64,000 nt of DNA, from assembly GCA_965219235.1 (NCBI GenBank), contig OZ244721.1:1922001-1986000 (forward strand), given 5' to 3'. Made by a program: the position numbers and the translations under genes. Under the pieces are notes generated by a model. The model was given only the letters and a program-made list of their open reading frames with translations, was not told the DNA's origin and did not search any database. This document shows, piece by piece, positions 12,801 to 20,945 of this stretch. The number at the start of each line of letters is the position of its first letter. The first letter of the stretch is position 1. Source of the DNA: CBDHCC01 sp965219235. Lineage in GTDB: Bacteria; Pseudomonadota; Alphaproteobacteria; Sphingomonadales; Sphingomonadaceae.

Positions 12801-13412
12801 ATGGGGTTCACGATGCCGGCGACGGCCGTTTCGGATGGTCGCCGTGACCGCGACCAAGCCGGGTTCGCGAGGCGCGCCGCCCTGGCAGCCACCGGCCTCG
12901 CTGCGGTGCTGCTGACGGGATGCGAGCGGGTGCCGGCGAACGAGACCGGCGCGTCCGCGGCGTCGACCCGATCCGCCTCCCCCTCCGCCTCGGGCGCCAG
13001 CGACTTCGCGACGGGCAAGTGGCGCATGACGACGACGGTGCGGGATGTGCGGATCTCCGCCGACGATCCGGTGGCCGAGACCATCGCGAACACCATGCGC
13101 GCGCAGCTCGTCGGCAAGCCGCAGGTGAAGGAGGTGTGCGTCACGCCTGAACAGGTCGCCCGCGGGCTGCTGGAACTGAACGGCTCCAAGGGCGATTGCA
13201 CCACCGACCGCAATGTGGTCGCCGGGGGCCGCATCGACGTGGCCCTGACCTGCCGGGGCGAGGACAAGGCGACCGCGACCGTGCTGAACTCCGGCCGCTA
13301 CGACGCGACGACGCTCAGCAGCGAAAGTTCGGTGGGAGTGGCGCAGACCGGCGGACCGGGGCGTATGACGATCAAGGCGACCACCGAGGGTCACCGATTG
13401 GGCGACTGTTGA
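12801..13412 (+). CDS. DUF3617-like lipoprotein
   Basis: A protein of about 203 residues with a basic N-terminus, a hydrophobic segment and a lipobox LLTGC with Cys41, so it should be a lipoprotein. The mature part begins GKWRMTTTV and contains two Cys-bearing segments (VCVTPEQV and GDCTTDRN), the pattern of DUF3617 proteins common in sphingomonads. The function is unknown. Start choice is uncertain: ATG 12801 or ATG 12813. It is divergent from uvrB, so the 61-base gap should hold both promoters. It might be linked only by position. Confidence 0.72.
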   Translation: MGFTMPATAVSDGRRDRDQAGFARRAALAATGLAAVLLTGCERVPANETGASAASTRSASPSASGASDFATGKWRMTTTVRDVRISADDPVAETIANTMRAQLVGKPQVKEVCVTPEQVARGLLELNGSKGDCTTDRNVVAGGRIDVALTCRGEDKATATVLNSGRYDATTLSSESSVGVAQTGGPGRMTIKATTEGHRLGDC

Positions 13413-13538
13413 GAAGAAGGGATGAGGCCGCCGACTCACCCGGCGACGGCGGTTCGGCCGAGCGCGGTGCCCGGAATCCGGACACGCCCGCTTTCGCATG
13501 ATAGCAACGCACGCGTTCCCTGTTCGTCGACAGCACGT

Positions 13539-14834
13539 CTATTCGAGAACCCGCACCGCCGATGTTCGCGCGCAGGCGTCGATCCGTCCCTCGTCGAGCA
13601 GCGGGCGGTCCGCCACCGGCGGCACCATCCAGGGCCGCCCGATCTCCCGCGCCGCGAACACGCCCGGCGGCCCGCCGGCGCAGCGCATCAGCTCGGCCAG
13701 CATCCTCGGCGGGGTGTCATAGGCCTCGCTCGACAGGCGGAAGGTGCCCCAGTGGATCGGCAGCGTCCACGGCCGGCCAAGCCGGTTCCAGACGCGCAAC
13801 GCGTCCGGCGGCCCGATGTGGCTGCCGGTGCCCAACTGCCCGGGCGAGAAGCGGAAGGCGCCGATGGGGATGAGGGCCAGGCGGATGGGTGTGCCCGCCG
13901 CCGCCAGCGCCTCGGCGGGCCATTCGCCGTCACCCAGCCCCGTGTCGCCGGCGAAGAAGATCCCGCCGGACGGCGTGTCGATGACGAAGGACGACCACAG
14001 CGCCCGGTCGCGATCCACGCCCCAGCGGCTGCCCCAATGGTGGTTGCGGGTGACGGTCACGGTCACGGGTGAGCGAGTTCGTCGGCATGGCGATGGGATA
14101 TTCGCCTTGCCGCTCGCCGACCGAACCCGCCTGGCTGCCTCTCCGGTCGAACCGGCACAGGGGGCTTCGACGACCCACGCGCCTCCCCAGTCCAATACGA
14201 CGATCGGTCCCATAGGTCCGGCATCACCGATGCCTCCGTCACGGAGCATGGCATCGTTGCCCAGGCTCGTCACGATAGTCGGGCGGTCCCGGTTCCACAG
14301 CCGCTTCAGCGTGGCGAGGTCCATGTGGTCGTAGTGGTTGTGGCTCACCACCACAAGGTCGATGGGCGGCAGGTCGTCGAAGCGCACGCCGGGCTCCGCC
14401 ACCCGCTTCGGCCCAAACCCGAACGGCCCCGCGCGCTCGGCCCAGATCGGGTCGGTCAGGATGTTGAGGCCCGGCGTCTCGATCAGCGCGGTGGCGTGGC
14501 CCACCCAGGTGACGCGCATCTCGCCGTCCCTGAGCGGCGGCCGCTCGGCGGGCGGGCTGGGGCGCACGGCGACACGGTCCGGCCAGGACGGCTGACCCGC
14601 GCCCGTCAGCCGGCTCCACAGGAAGCCTGCGCGCGACCGACCGCCCGGTGCTCGGAACTCGTCATCGCCATCGGGATTGAAGAACCGTTCGCCATCGAAG
14701 TGATCGCTGGCCGGCCCCCGATAGTAGATGCGATCCAGGAAGGGCGGCAGGATCGTGGCGACGAGGCAGAGCGCGATCGCGGTCCAGGCCAAGGTCCACA
14801 CGATCCGCCTTGCCACTCCGCTCCCCCTTGCCAT
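13539..14834 (-). CDS. Metallo-beta-lactamase-fold hydrolase (NAPE-PLD/UlaG-like) with in-frame insertion
   Basis: A 431-residue hydrolase with an N-terminal membrane anchor (residues 10-32). The zinc site HNHYDH is His165, His167, Asp169 and His170; further ligands include the HHW motif near 265 and Asp297 in AGDTG. The pattern resembles NAPE-phospholipase-D/UlaG-like proteins. Residues about 225-258, rich in Arg, Ser and Pro, interrupt a region where relatives pass almost directly from one strand to the next, and the DNA there carries an imperfect palindrome (14077-14126). The frame stays open, so the gene may still be functional. The substrate is unknown. Confidence 0.82.
   Translation of the reverse strand: MARGSGVARRIVWTLAWTAIALCLVATILPPFLDRIYYRGPASDHFDGERFFNPDGDDEFRAPGGRSRAGFLWSRLTGAGQPSWPDRVAVRPSPPAERPPLRDGEMRVTWVGHATALIETPGLNILTDPIWAERAGPFGFGPKRVAEPGVRFDDLPPIDLVVVSHNHYDHMDLATLKRLWNRDRPTIVTSLGNDAMLRDGGIGDAGPMGPIVVLDWGGAWVVEAPCAGSTGEAARRVRSASGKANIPSPCRRTRSPVTVTVTRNHHWGSRWGVDRDRALWSSFVIDTPSGGIFFAGDTGLGDGEWPAEALAAAGTPIRLALIPIGAFRFSPGQLGTGSHIGPPDALRVWNRLGRPWTLPIHWGTFRLSSEAYDTPPRMLAELMRCAGGPPGVFAAREIGRPWMVPPVADRPLLDEGRIDACARTSAVRVLE
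14077..14126. repeat. Imperfect palindrome inside the metallo-hydrolase gene
   Basis: GTTCGTCGGC at one end pairs with GCCGACCGAAC at the other, with inner symmetry GGCGA/TCGCC. It lies within the presumed inserted segment of the coding sequence (about 14063-14165) and resembles the intergenic palindromic elements of this genome in style, though I found no second copy in the window. Confidence 0.5.
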
Positions 14835-14982
14835 GGTTCCCGCAACAGCGGTTCGCGCGCAGGTCGGTTCCTCCGTCCCATACCGCCGGTGTCTCGCCGC
14901 TTTTCTAGCCCGAGAGGAGCGCAGCCGGCGCGATGGCGCTGCGCTTTTGACGCCCGGAATCGCCGGTTGTAGAGCCGGGCCG

Positions 14983-15645
14983 ATGGTTCGCCTTTCGTTC
15001 GCCCACCGCTCCTTCCTGGCGCTTCCCGCCGGTGCGTTGTTCTGGCCCGATCGCCATGCGCTGATCGTCGCCGACCTGCATTTCGAAAAAGCGAGCTCGT
15101 TCGCGATGCGCGGCCAGATGCTGCCGCCCTACGACACCGCCGCGACGCTCGCCGAACTGGCGGCGCTCTGTGCGGCGACGGGGGCGCGGGAGGTGTGGTG
15201 CCTCGGCGACAGCTTCCACGACCCGCGCGGGTGCGAGCGGCTGTCGGCGGACGACCGCGCGGCGCTCACAGCGCTGACGGCGGCACGCCGCTGGGTGTGG
15301 ATCACCGGCAATCACGACGCGGGCCTCGCGGACCAGTGCGGCGGCGAGCTGGTGGCCGAGGCGGTCCTGGACGGGCTGGTGCTGCGCCACGAGGCGGACG
15401 CGGCCGAGACGCGGGCGGAGCTGTCGGGCCACTTCCATCCCAAGCTCCGGGTCACGGTGCGCGGCCAACGGGTGGCGCGGCGCTGCTTCGTGGCGAGCGC
15501 GACGAAGCTCGTGCTGCCGGCGTTCGGAGCGTTGACCGGCGGCCTGGACGCCGACCACCCGGAGATCGTGCGCGCGGTCGGCGGCGGGGCGGAGGCCTGG
15601 CTGCCGGTCCGCGACCGCCTGTTGCGCTTTCCGCTGGCCGCCTAG
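14983..15645 (+). CDS. pdeM: Ligase-associated DNA damage response endonuclease PdeM-like
   Basis: A 220-residue calcineurin-like metallophosphoesterase. Motifs are VADLHFEK (Asp31, His33), GDSFHDP, ITGNHD and SGHFHPK, the full two-metal set. The short length and LHFEKASS pattern match PdeM proteins, which usually accompany a ligase/helicase/exonuclease DNA-repair set. Those partners are not in this window, so the pathway assignment rests on family resemblance alone. The start is chosen at MVRLSFAH, where similarity begins; upstream in-frame sequence overlaps the divergent hydrolase gene. It converges with msrA, with 4 bases shared between the ends. Confidence 0.8.
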   Translation: MVRLSFAHRSFLALPAGALFWPDRHALIVADLHFEKASSFAMRGQMLPPYDTAATLAELAALCAATGAREVWCLGDSFHDPRGCERLSADDRAALTALTAARRWVWITGNHDAGLADQCGGELVAEAVLDGLVLRHEADAAETRAELSGHFHPKLRVTVRGQRVARRCFVASATKLVLPAFGALTGGLDADHPEIVRAVGGGAEAWLPVRDRLLRFPLAA

Positions 15646-16313
15646 TCGCGATAGAGGCGCGGAAAGCCCGCCTTCAGCGCCGACACCTTCGGCGCGTCGT
15701 AACGCACGATGTAACCGTAGTTCGGGTTGCGGCGGGCGAAATCCTGGTGGTGGTCCTCGGCGGCGTAGAAGGCGCCGCTCTCCAGCTTCGTCACGATCGG
15801 CCGGGACCAGACGCCCGCCTTGGAAAGCTGTGCGAGGTAGCGCTCGGCCACCGCCTTCTGGCTCGCGCTCTGCGGGAAGACGGCGGAGCGGTAGGACGGA
15901 CCGCTGTCGGGTCCCTGCCGATTGAGTTGGGTCGGGTCGTGCGCCACCGCGAAATAGACGCGCAGCAGAGTGCCGTAGCTCACCTTGGCGGGATCGTAGG
16001 TGATCCGCACCGCCTCGGCATGGCCGGTGCGCTCCGTCGACACCCTGGCGTAGGTCGCATCGGCCTTGGCGCCACCGGCGTAGCCGCTGACGACGCTCTG
16101 CACCCCCGCGACGTGCTCGAACACCGCTTCCAGGCCCCAGAAGCAGCCGCCCGCCAGCACCGCCACCTGCCGCCCCTTGGCGGGCGGGTCGAAGGCCGCC
16201 GCCGGCACCGGAGCGGCCACCGCCGCTTCGGCCGGCATCGCCAGCGGTGCCGTGGCGACCGCGCCCGCAAGGCCGAGTGCGGCGAGGCGGGCGAGGAACC
16301 CGGACCGCGTCAC
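15642..16313 (-). CDS. msrA: Peptide-methionine (S)-S-oxide reductase, exported
   Basis: A 223-residue MsrA that reduces methionine-S-sulfoxide in proteins. The catalytic motif GGCFWG has Cys57, and later motifs YRSAVF and EDHHQDF are typical. The first ~30 residues form a signal peptide ending in an Ala-rich region, so it should act in the periplasm. Cys57 is the only cysteine in the protein: the usual resolving cysteine is missing, and reduction must use an external thiol. The GTG start overlaps the stop of a small upstream gene by four bases (GTGA). Its own end overlaps that of pdeM by 4 bases. Confidence 0.93.
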   Translation of the reverse strand: MTRSGFLARLAALGLAGAVATAPLAMPAEAAVAAPVPAAAFDPPAKGRQVAVLAGGCFWGLEAVFEHVAGVQSVVSGYAGGAKADATYARVSTERTGHAEAVRITYDPAKVSYGTLLRVYFAVAHDPTQLNRQGPDSGPSYRSAVFPQSASQKAVAERYLAQLSKAGVWSRPIVTKLESGAFYAAEDHHQDFARRNPNYGYIVRYDAPKVSALKAGFPRLYRD

Positions 16314-16456
16314 GACCGGAGCTCCAGCATCGTGCCGCCGGGAGGCGGTGTGGGTTGGCCGACCGCGCTCAGGCCGAATGTCAGCACGGTGCCGACGGCA
16401 AAGCCGCCGACGAGGCGCCAGAGAAGCGGAGAGGAGAAGAAAGCACTCACGAACAT
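16310..16456 (-). CDS. Small membrane protein coupled to msrA
   Basis: A 48-residue protein with one clear transmembrane stretch (about residues 9-30, LLWRLVGGFAVGTVLTFG) and a Pro-rich polar C-terminus. I do not recognise a family. It is credible because its TGA overlaps the msrA GTG by four bases, the pattern of coupled genes. A longer start at 16492 is possible. It could help target or anchor the export of MsrA, but that is only inferred from position. Confidence 0.5.
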   Translation of the reverse strand: MFVSAFFSSPLLWRLVGGFAVGTVLTFGLSAVGQPTPPPGGTMLELRS

Positions 16457-16507
16457 TATCCTTGTCGAACCAGTCTGCCCTGCGGTTCGCATATGGGAAG
16501 CGAATGG

Positions 16508-18304
16508 TTACGGAACAGGGGTCGGCTCGGCCCGCACCAACCCGCGCAGCGAATTGCCGAGCCAGAGGCCGGCGCTCAGGTCGGCGGGCGTCAGCTCCGC
16601 CTCCGCCGCCCGCCCGCTGTCGATCAGTTCGGCGCGCAGCACGCCCGGCAACAGACCCAGCCGGCGGGGCGGCGTCAGCAGGCGCCCGTCGCGCTCCACG
16701 AACACGCTGGTGAAGGAGCCTTCCGTGATCCGGCCGTCGTCGACGAACACGACCTCGTCCGCTCCGCTCGTCCGACGGGGATCGTCGTAGAAGGCGCGGT
16801 CGCTGGTCTTGTGCCACCGGCGCAGGTCGGCGGGACCCGTCCCGATCTCGGCCAGCGCCACCCGCCACGGCCGGTCGGGCGCCACTGGCGGCGGAGTCAG
16901 CTCGATCGCCACCGACCCACGGCGCGACAGCAGCAACCGGACGCGGGCGGGCGAGGCGCGGCCGAACGTCGCGGCCTGCAGCTCGTTGCGGATGTGGTGC
17001 CGATCGAAGGCGAAGCCGAGCGCGCCCGCGCTGGCGGCCAGACGCGCGAGATGCCGCTCCAGCCGTTCGCAGCCGGCCTCGGGATCGTAGCGCAGCGTCT
17101 CGATCAGGTCGAAGGCCGGCTCGGCCGCGCGCACGAACGCGCCCTTCAGCAGGCACTCGGCATATTCGTCGGCGGCCGTGCTCTCCGCCACCACGCCGGA
17201 GCCGAGGCCCAGCACGGCGTCCGATCGCCCGCCCGGAGCTCCGGTCCCGGCGAACTCCATCGTGCGGATGGCGACCGACAGCCGCGCCGCGCGCGCCCGC
17301 CCGATCCGGCCGACCGCACCGCAATAGACGCCCCGCGGGTGCCGCTCGATCGCGCCGAGCAACTGCCGCGCGGCCAGCTTGGGAGCGCCGGTGATCGAGC
17401 CGCAGGGAAACAGCGCGCGCAGGACATCCGCAAAGCCGGCCTCCTGAGTGGCGCGGCCCGTCACGGTGGTGGTCATCTGGTGGACGGTCGGGTAGCGCTC
17501 CACGGCGAAGGCGTCGGTCACCGCGATCGAGCCGACCTCCGCCACGCGCGCCAGGTCGTTGCGGATCAGGTCGACGATCATCCGGTTCTCCGCGCGGCTC
17601 TTGCCGTCGGCGGCCAGCGCGGCGGCCAGCGCGCGGTCGCGGGCCGGATCGTCGTGCGCGCGGGGCGCGGTGCCCTTCATCGGCCGGGCGGTGAACGCTC
17701 CGCCGGTCCGGTCGAGGAAGAGTTCGGGGGAAAAGGAGAGCACCAGCCGCTCGCCCGTCCAGATCACGGCGCAGAACGGCGCGGCCGCGGCGGTGCGCAG
17801 ACGCGCGTAGACGGCGAGCGGATCGCCGGCGAGCGCCACGTGGCAGGGGAAGGTCAGGTTGGCTTGGTACACCGTGCCGGCGCGGATCGCCTCCGCGACG
17901 CGGGCGAAGGCGGGATCATAATCCGCGCGGCTCCAGCCCGGCTCCATCGCGACCGCGGCGCCGCCGGAAGGGTGCGGCAGGCGGGCGGCGACGTCCGGCA
18001 CGGGCTCCGCCCCGTCGAACACCCCGAACCAGCCGAGCGGCCCGCCGGGCGCGGCGGTGACTGCCAGTTTCGGCTCCAACGCGTGGCCCGCCTCGTAGCT
18101 CAGCCAGCCCACCGCGACGCGCCCGGCGAGCGCACGGTCGTCCAATGTGTCGAGCAGGCGGGGCACATCGCCGCCCGCCCGAGCGAGCAGCACCTCGCGC
18201 GGCCTCCGGAACAGCTCGCCCCGGCCGCCCGGCCGCGCGTCGTCCAGCAGCGCCCACGGCTCTCCGGCCACCAGCGCGAGCGGGACGCGCTCCGCCGCCG
18301 TCAC
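16508..18304 (-). CDS. pabB: Aminodeoxychorismate synthase component I fused to aminodeoxychorismate lyase (PabB-PabC)
   Basis: A 598-residue fusion for p-aminobenzoate and so folate synthesis. Residues 1 to ~380 are the chorismate-binding enzyme: MKGTAPR, ENRMIVDLIRNDLAR, and the FPCGSITGAPK block are present. After about residue 395 comes a branched-chain-aminotransferase/PabC fold with a candidate PLP lysine in RRWHKTSDR, then EGSFTSVFV and the LLPGVLR motif. Together these would aminate chorismate, given ammonia from a PabA glutaminase not seen here, and then eliminate pyruvate. The gene stands alone, divergent from the glyoxalase II-like gene with 77 bases between the starts. Confidence 0.93.
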   Translation of the reverse strand: MTAAERVPLALVAGEPWALLDDARPGGRGELFRRPREVLLARAGGDVPRLLDTLDDRALAGRVAVGWLSYEAGHALEPKLAVTAAPGGPLGWFGVFDGAEPVPDVAARLPHPSGGAAVAMEPGWSRADYDPAFARVAEAIRAGTVYQANLTFPCHVALAGDPLAVYARLRTAAAAPFCAVIWTGERLVLSFSPELFLDRTGGAFTARPMKGTAPRAHDDPARDRALAAALAADGKSRAENRMIVDLIRNDLARVAEVGSIAVTDAFAVERYPTVHQMTTTVTGRATQEAGFADVLRALFPCGSITGAPKLAARQLLGAIERHPRGVYCGAVGRIGRARAARLSVAIRTMEFAGTGAPGGRSDAVLGLGSGVVAESTAADEYAECLLKGAFVRAAEPAFDLIETLRYDPEAGCERLERHLARLAASAGALGFAFDRHHIRNELQAATFGRASPARVRLLLSRRGSVAIELTPPPVAPDRPWRVALAEIGTGPADLRRWHKTSDRAFYDDPRRTSGADEVVFVDDGRITEGSFTSVFVERDGRLLTPPRRLGLLPGVLRAELIDSGRAAEAELTPADLSAGLWLGNSLRGLVRAEPTPVP

Positions 18305-18381
18305 GCCCGCCCCGCGCGCTTGATCGGCGCGCCGGCACCGTGCATCCCCGCACGATGACCACCGCTCCGCATCGCAGCGCC

Positions 18382-19044
18382 ATGACCGCTCCGCTCAAGG
18401 CCACCGTCGTGCCGGTCACCCCGCTCCAGCAGAATTGCACCGTCCTGTGGTGCGCCGCGACCCTGAGGGGCGCGGTCGTCGATCCCGGCGGCGACCTCGA
18501 CCGCATCCGTCAGGCGGTGGCCGCGAACGGCGTGACCGTCGACCAGATTTGGCTGACCCACGGCCATATCGATCATGCCGGCGGCGCGGCCGAGTTGGCC
18601 GAGAGCCTGGGCGTGCCGATCGTCGGGCCGGAACCCGCCGACGCCTTCTGGCTCGACCGGCTGGAGGAGGACGGCGCGCGCTGGGGCCTGCCCGCGCGCA
18701 ACCTCACCCCGGACCGCTGGCTGGCCGACGGGGACACGGTGAGCGTGGGCGAACTCACCCTCGCGGTGCATCACACGCCCGGCCACACGCCCGGGCACGT
18801 CGTCTTCCACCATCCGTCCAGCCGCCTGGCGCTGGTCGGCGACGTGCTGTTCGCGGGCTCGGTCGGCCGCACCGACTTTCCCAGGAGCGATCCACAGGCG
18901 CTGATCCGCTCGGTGGTGACGAAGCTCTGGCCGATGGGCGACGACACGACCTTCATCCCCGGCCATGGCGGCGTCAGCACCTTCGGGCGGGAGCGTCGCA
19001 CCAACGGCTTCGTCGCGGACGGCGTGCTGGCGCAAGGTCACTGA
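18382..19044 (+). CDS. Glyoxalase II-like metallo-beta-lactamase-fold hydrolase
   Basis: A 220-residue hydrolase with the zinc motif HGHIDHAGG (His60, His62, Asp64, His65), then HTPGHTPGH, GDVLF and a C-terminal PGHG. The pattern is that of small hydroxyacylglutathione hydrolase-like proteins, which release glutathione from thioesters; the substrate here is unproven. The start at MTAPLKAT is preferred, with an alternative ATG at 18355. The gene is divergent from pabB and convergent with the MAPEG gene, with stops 4 bases apart. Confidence 0.85.
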   Translation: MTAPLKATVVPVTPLQQNCTVLWCAATLRGAVVDPGGDLDRIRQAVAANGVTVDQIWLTHGHIDHAGGAAELAESLGVPIVGPEPADAFWLDRLEEDGARWGLPARNLTPDRWLADGDTVSVGELTLAVHHTPGHTPGHVVFHHPSSRLALVGDVLFAGSVGRTDFPRSDPQALIRSVVTKLWPMGDDTTFIPGHGGVSTFGRERRTNGFVADGVLAQGH

Positions 19045-19048
19045 TCCG

Positions 19049-19471
19049 TCAGGCGAGGTGCGCGCCCGCGCCGAACGAGCCGGTCGCCCGATAGCCCAGC
19101 ACGACCGCCCACGCCGCCAGCCCGACGAGAACCGCCAGGGTCACGACGGCCCCGGCCATGCGCGGCGCGCCCGCCCGCTCGGCGTCCATGCCCAGCCCGT
19201 GCGCCACGCGGGCGATCATATACGCCAGCCCGATCATCGCGAGCGTGCCGGTGGCGGCCGTGGACAGCTCGATGGCGAGGATCAGCAGGAGGACGAAGGG
19301 CGTGTTCTCCGCGAAGTTGAGCTGCGCGCGCATCCGGCGGGCGAGCAGCGGGTCGCCGCCATCGCCGTGGCCGACCTTCGTCGCCCTCCGCACCGCCCCG
19401 ATGCGCAGGCCGAGCCAGACGTTGATGAAGGCGGCGGCCGCCGCCATCGCGAGTGTCACGGGTACGATCAT
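19049..19471 (-). CDS. MAPEG family membrane protein
   Basis: A 140-residue protein with four transmembrane helices. The first begins IVPVTLAMAAAAAFINVWLG and the loop RAQLNFAENTPFVLLL contains the Asn-Phe-x-Glu-Asn/Thr pattern typical of bacterial MAPEG proteins (membrane-associated proteins in eicosanoid and glutathione metabolism). Such proteins are often glutathione transferases or peroxidases of hydrophobic substrates, but many bacterial members are untested. The start chosen is the ATG at 19471 before the first helix. Confidence 0.85.
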   Translation of the reverse strand: MIVPVTLAMAAAAAFINVWLGLRIGAVRRATKVGHGDGGDPLLARRMRAQLNFAENTPFVLLLILAIELSTAATGTLAMIGLAYMIARVAHGLGMDAERAGAPRMAGAVVTLAVLVGLAAWAVVLGYRATGSFGAGAHLA

Positions 19472-19681
19472 CGGGCGCCCTCCCTGCCGTCCGCCCGTGA
19501 CAGGAAGGGGCGCGGGTGACAAGGTCCGGGTCGCCCAGCGCCTTTGCCCCTTGCCCCTTTCGCTCCGTCCGTCTAGCAGCGCCCCATGCCGGACCGCGCG
19601 TCCGGCCGTTCGGGCGTGCCGCAGCGTGACTGCGAGCGTCCTCGCAATCGCTGCAACGCTTCGAACCGCAAAGGTGCCGCC

Positions 19682-19861
19682 ATGGCCGTTCCCAAACGCA
19701 AGACCACCCCGTCCAAGCGCGGCATGCGCCGCAGCCACGACTCGCTCGCCATGCCCGCCTTCGGGGAATGCCCCAATTGCGGCGAGCTGAAGCGTCCCCA
19801 TCACCTGTGCGACGCCTGCGGTCACTACAACGGACGCGAGATCGTCGCCGTCGAGGTCTGA
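19682..19861 (+). CDS. rpmF: 50S ribosomal protein L32
   Basis: A 59-residue L32 with the usual MAVPKRKTTPSKRGMRRSHD N-terminus and a zinc ribbon of Cys30, Cys33, Cys43 and Cys46. It is the first gene of the conserved rpmF-plsX-fabH operon. plsX starts 25 bases after its stop. The presence of all four cysteines indicates the zinc-containing (C+) form. Confidence 0.97.
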   Translation: MAVPKRKTTPSKRGMRRSHDSLAMPAFGECPNCGELKRPHHLCDACGHYNGREIVAVEV

Positions 19862-19886
19862 GCCGGAACGCGGACGAGGAGAGGAC

Positions 19887-20945
19887 GTGGCGTCCACGGG
19901 CAGGCCACTGATCGCCGTGGACGCCATGGGCGGCGACCACGGCTTGCCCGTCACCATGGCCGGCATCGCCCGCGCCCGGCGCGAGAACCCCGATCTGCGC
20001 TTCCTCCTGGTCGGTGACGGGACCGGCATCGCGGACGCCCTCACCCGCCATCCCAACCTGACCGCCGCCTCCGAGATCCGCCATGCCGACACCGTGGTGG
20101 GCGGCGACGAAAAGCCGTCGGCTGCGCTGCGCTCGGGTCGCCGGAGTTCCATGGGGCTCGCCATCGCCGCGGTGAAGACCGGCGAGGCGGACGCCGCGGT
20201 CAGTGCCGGCAACACCGGCGCGCTGATGGCGATGGCGAAGCTGTCGCTGCGCACGATGCCCGGCGTCGACCGTCCGGCGCTCGCCGCCTTCCTGCCGACA
20301 CTGGGCGACAACGACGTGGTGATGCTCGACCTGGGCGCCAACGCGGAGTGCGACAGCCGCAACCTGATCGAGTTCGCGGTCATGGGCGCGGCCTACGCCC
20401 GCCTGGCCATGACCCTCGAACGCCCGCGCGTGGCGCTGCTCAACATCGGCACGGAGTCGCTGAAGGGCACCGACACGGTGAAGGAGGCGGCGGCCGCGCT
20501 GGAGGGCGCACACGACCTGCCGCTCGCCTTCGCCGGCTATGTCGAAGGCGACAAGATCGGATCGGGCGATGTCGACGTGATCGTGTGCGACGGCTTCTCC
20601 GGCAACATCGCGCTCAAGACGGCGGAGGGCACCGCTCGCTTCGTGGTCGACCTGCTGCGGCGCGCCTTCTCCTCCTCGGTCCGATCCAAGATCGGGTTCC
20701 TGGTCTCGCGGCCCGCCACCGAATTGCTGCGCCACCACCTCGATCCGAACAACCACAACGGCGCGGTCTTCCTGGGCCTGAACGGCGTGGTGGTGAAGAG
20801 CCACGGCTCCGCCAACGAGAAGGGCATCGCGCAGGCGATCACCGTCGCCGCCAAGCTGGTCCGCGACGGACTGGCCGACCGCATCGTCGCCGACATGGCG
20901 GCGGTCCGCCCCGCCGGCTCGCCCCTGACCGGCGGGATGGCGTGA
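19887..20945 (+). CDS. plsX: Phosphate acyltransferase PlsX
   Basis: A 352-residue enzyme that converts acyl-ACP to acyl-phosphate, the acyl donor for PlsY in phospholipid synthesis. The N-terminal AVDAMGGDHG, the central SAGNTGALMA and the C-terminal GLNGVVVKSHGSA motifs are typical. A GTG start follows a GAGGAGAGG ribosome site. Its TGA overlaps the GTG of fabH by four bases, so the two are coupled. The length is normal for the family. Confidence 0.97.
   Translation: MASTGRPLIAVDAMGGDHGLPVTMAGIARARRENPDLRFLLVGDGTGIADALTRHPNLTAASEIRHADTVVGGDEKPSAALRSGRRSSMGLAIAAVKTGEADAAVSAGNTGALMAMAKLSLRTMPGVDRPALAAFLPTLGDNDVVMLDLGANAECDSRNLIEFAVMGAAYARLAMTLERPRVALLNIGTESLKGTDTVKEAAAALEGAHDLPLAFAGYVEGDKIGSGDVDVIVCDGFSGNIALKTAEGTARFVVDLLRRAFSSSVRSKIGFLVSRPATELLRHHLDPNNHNGAVFLGLNGVVVKSHGSANEKGIAQAITVAAKLVRDGLADRIVADMAAVRPAGSPLTGGMA

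Noticed and set aside
12740..13267. Upstream in-frame extension of uvrB
   Set aside because: No UvrB similarity before MSIAIRTS and it overlaps the divergent lipoprotein gene.
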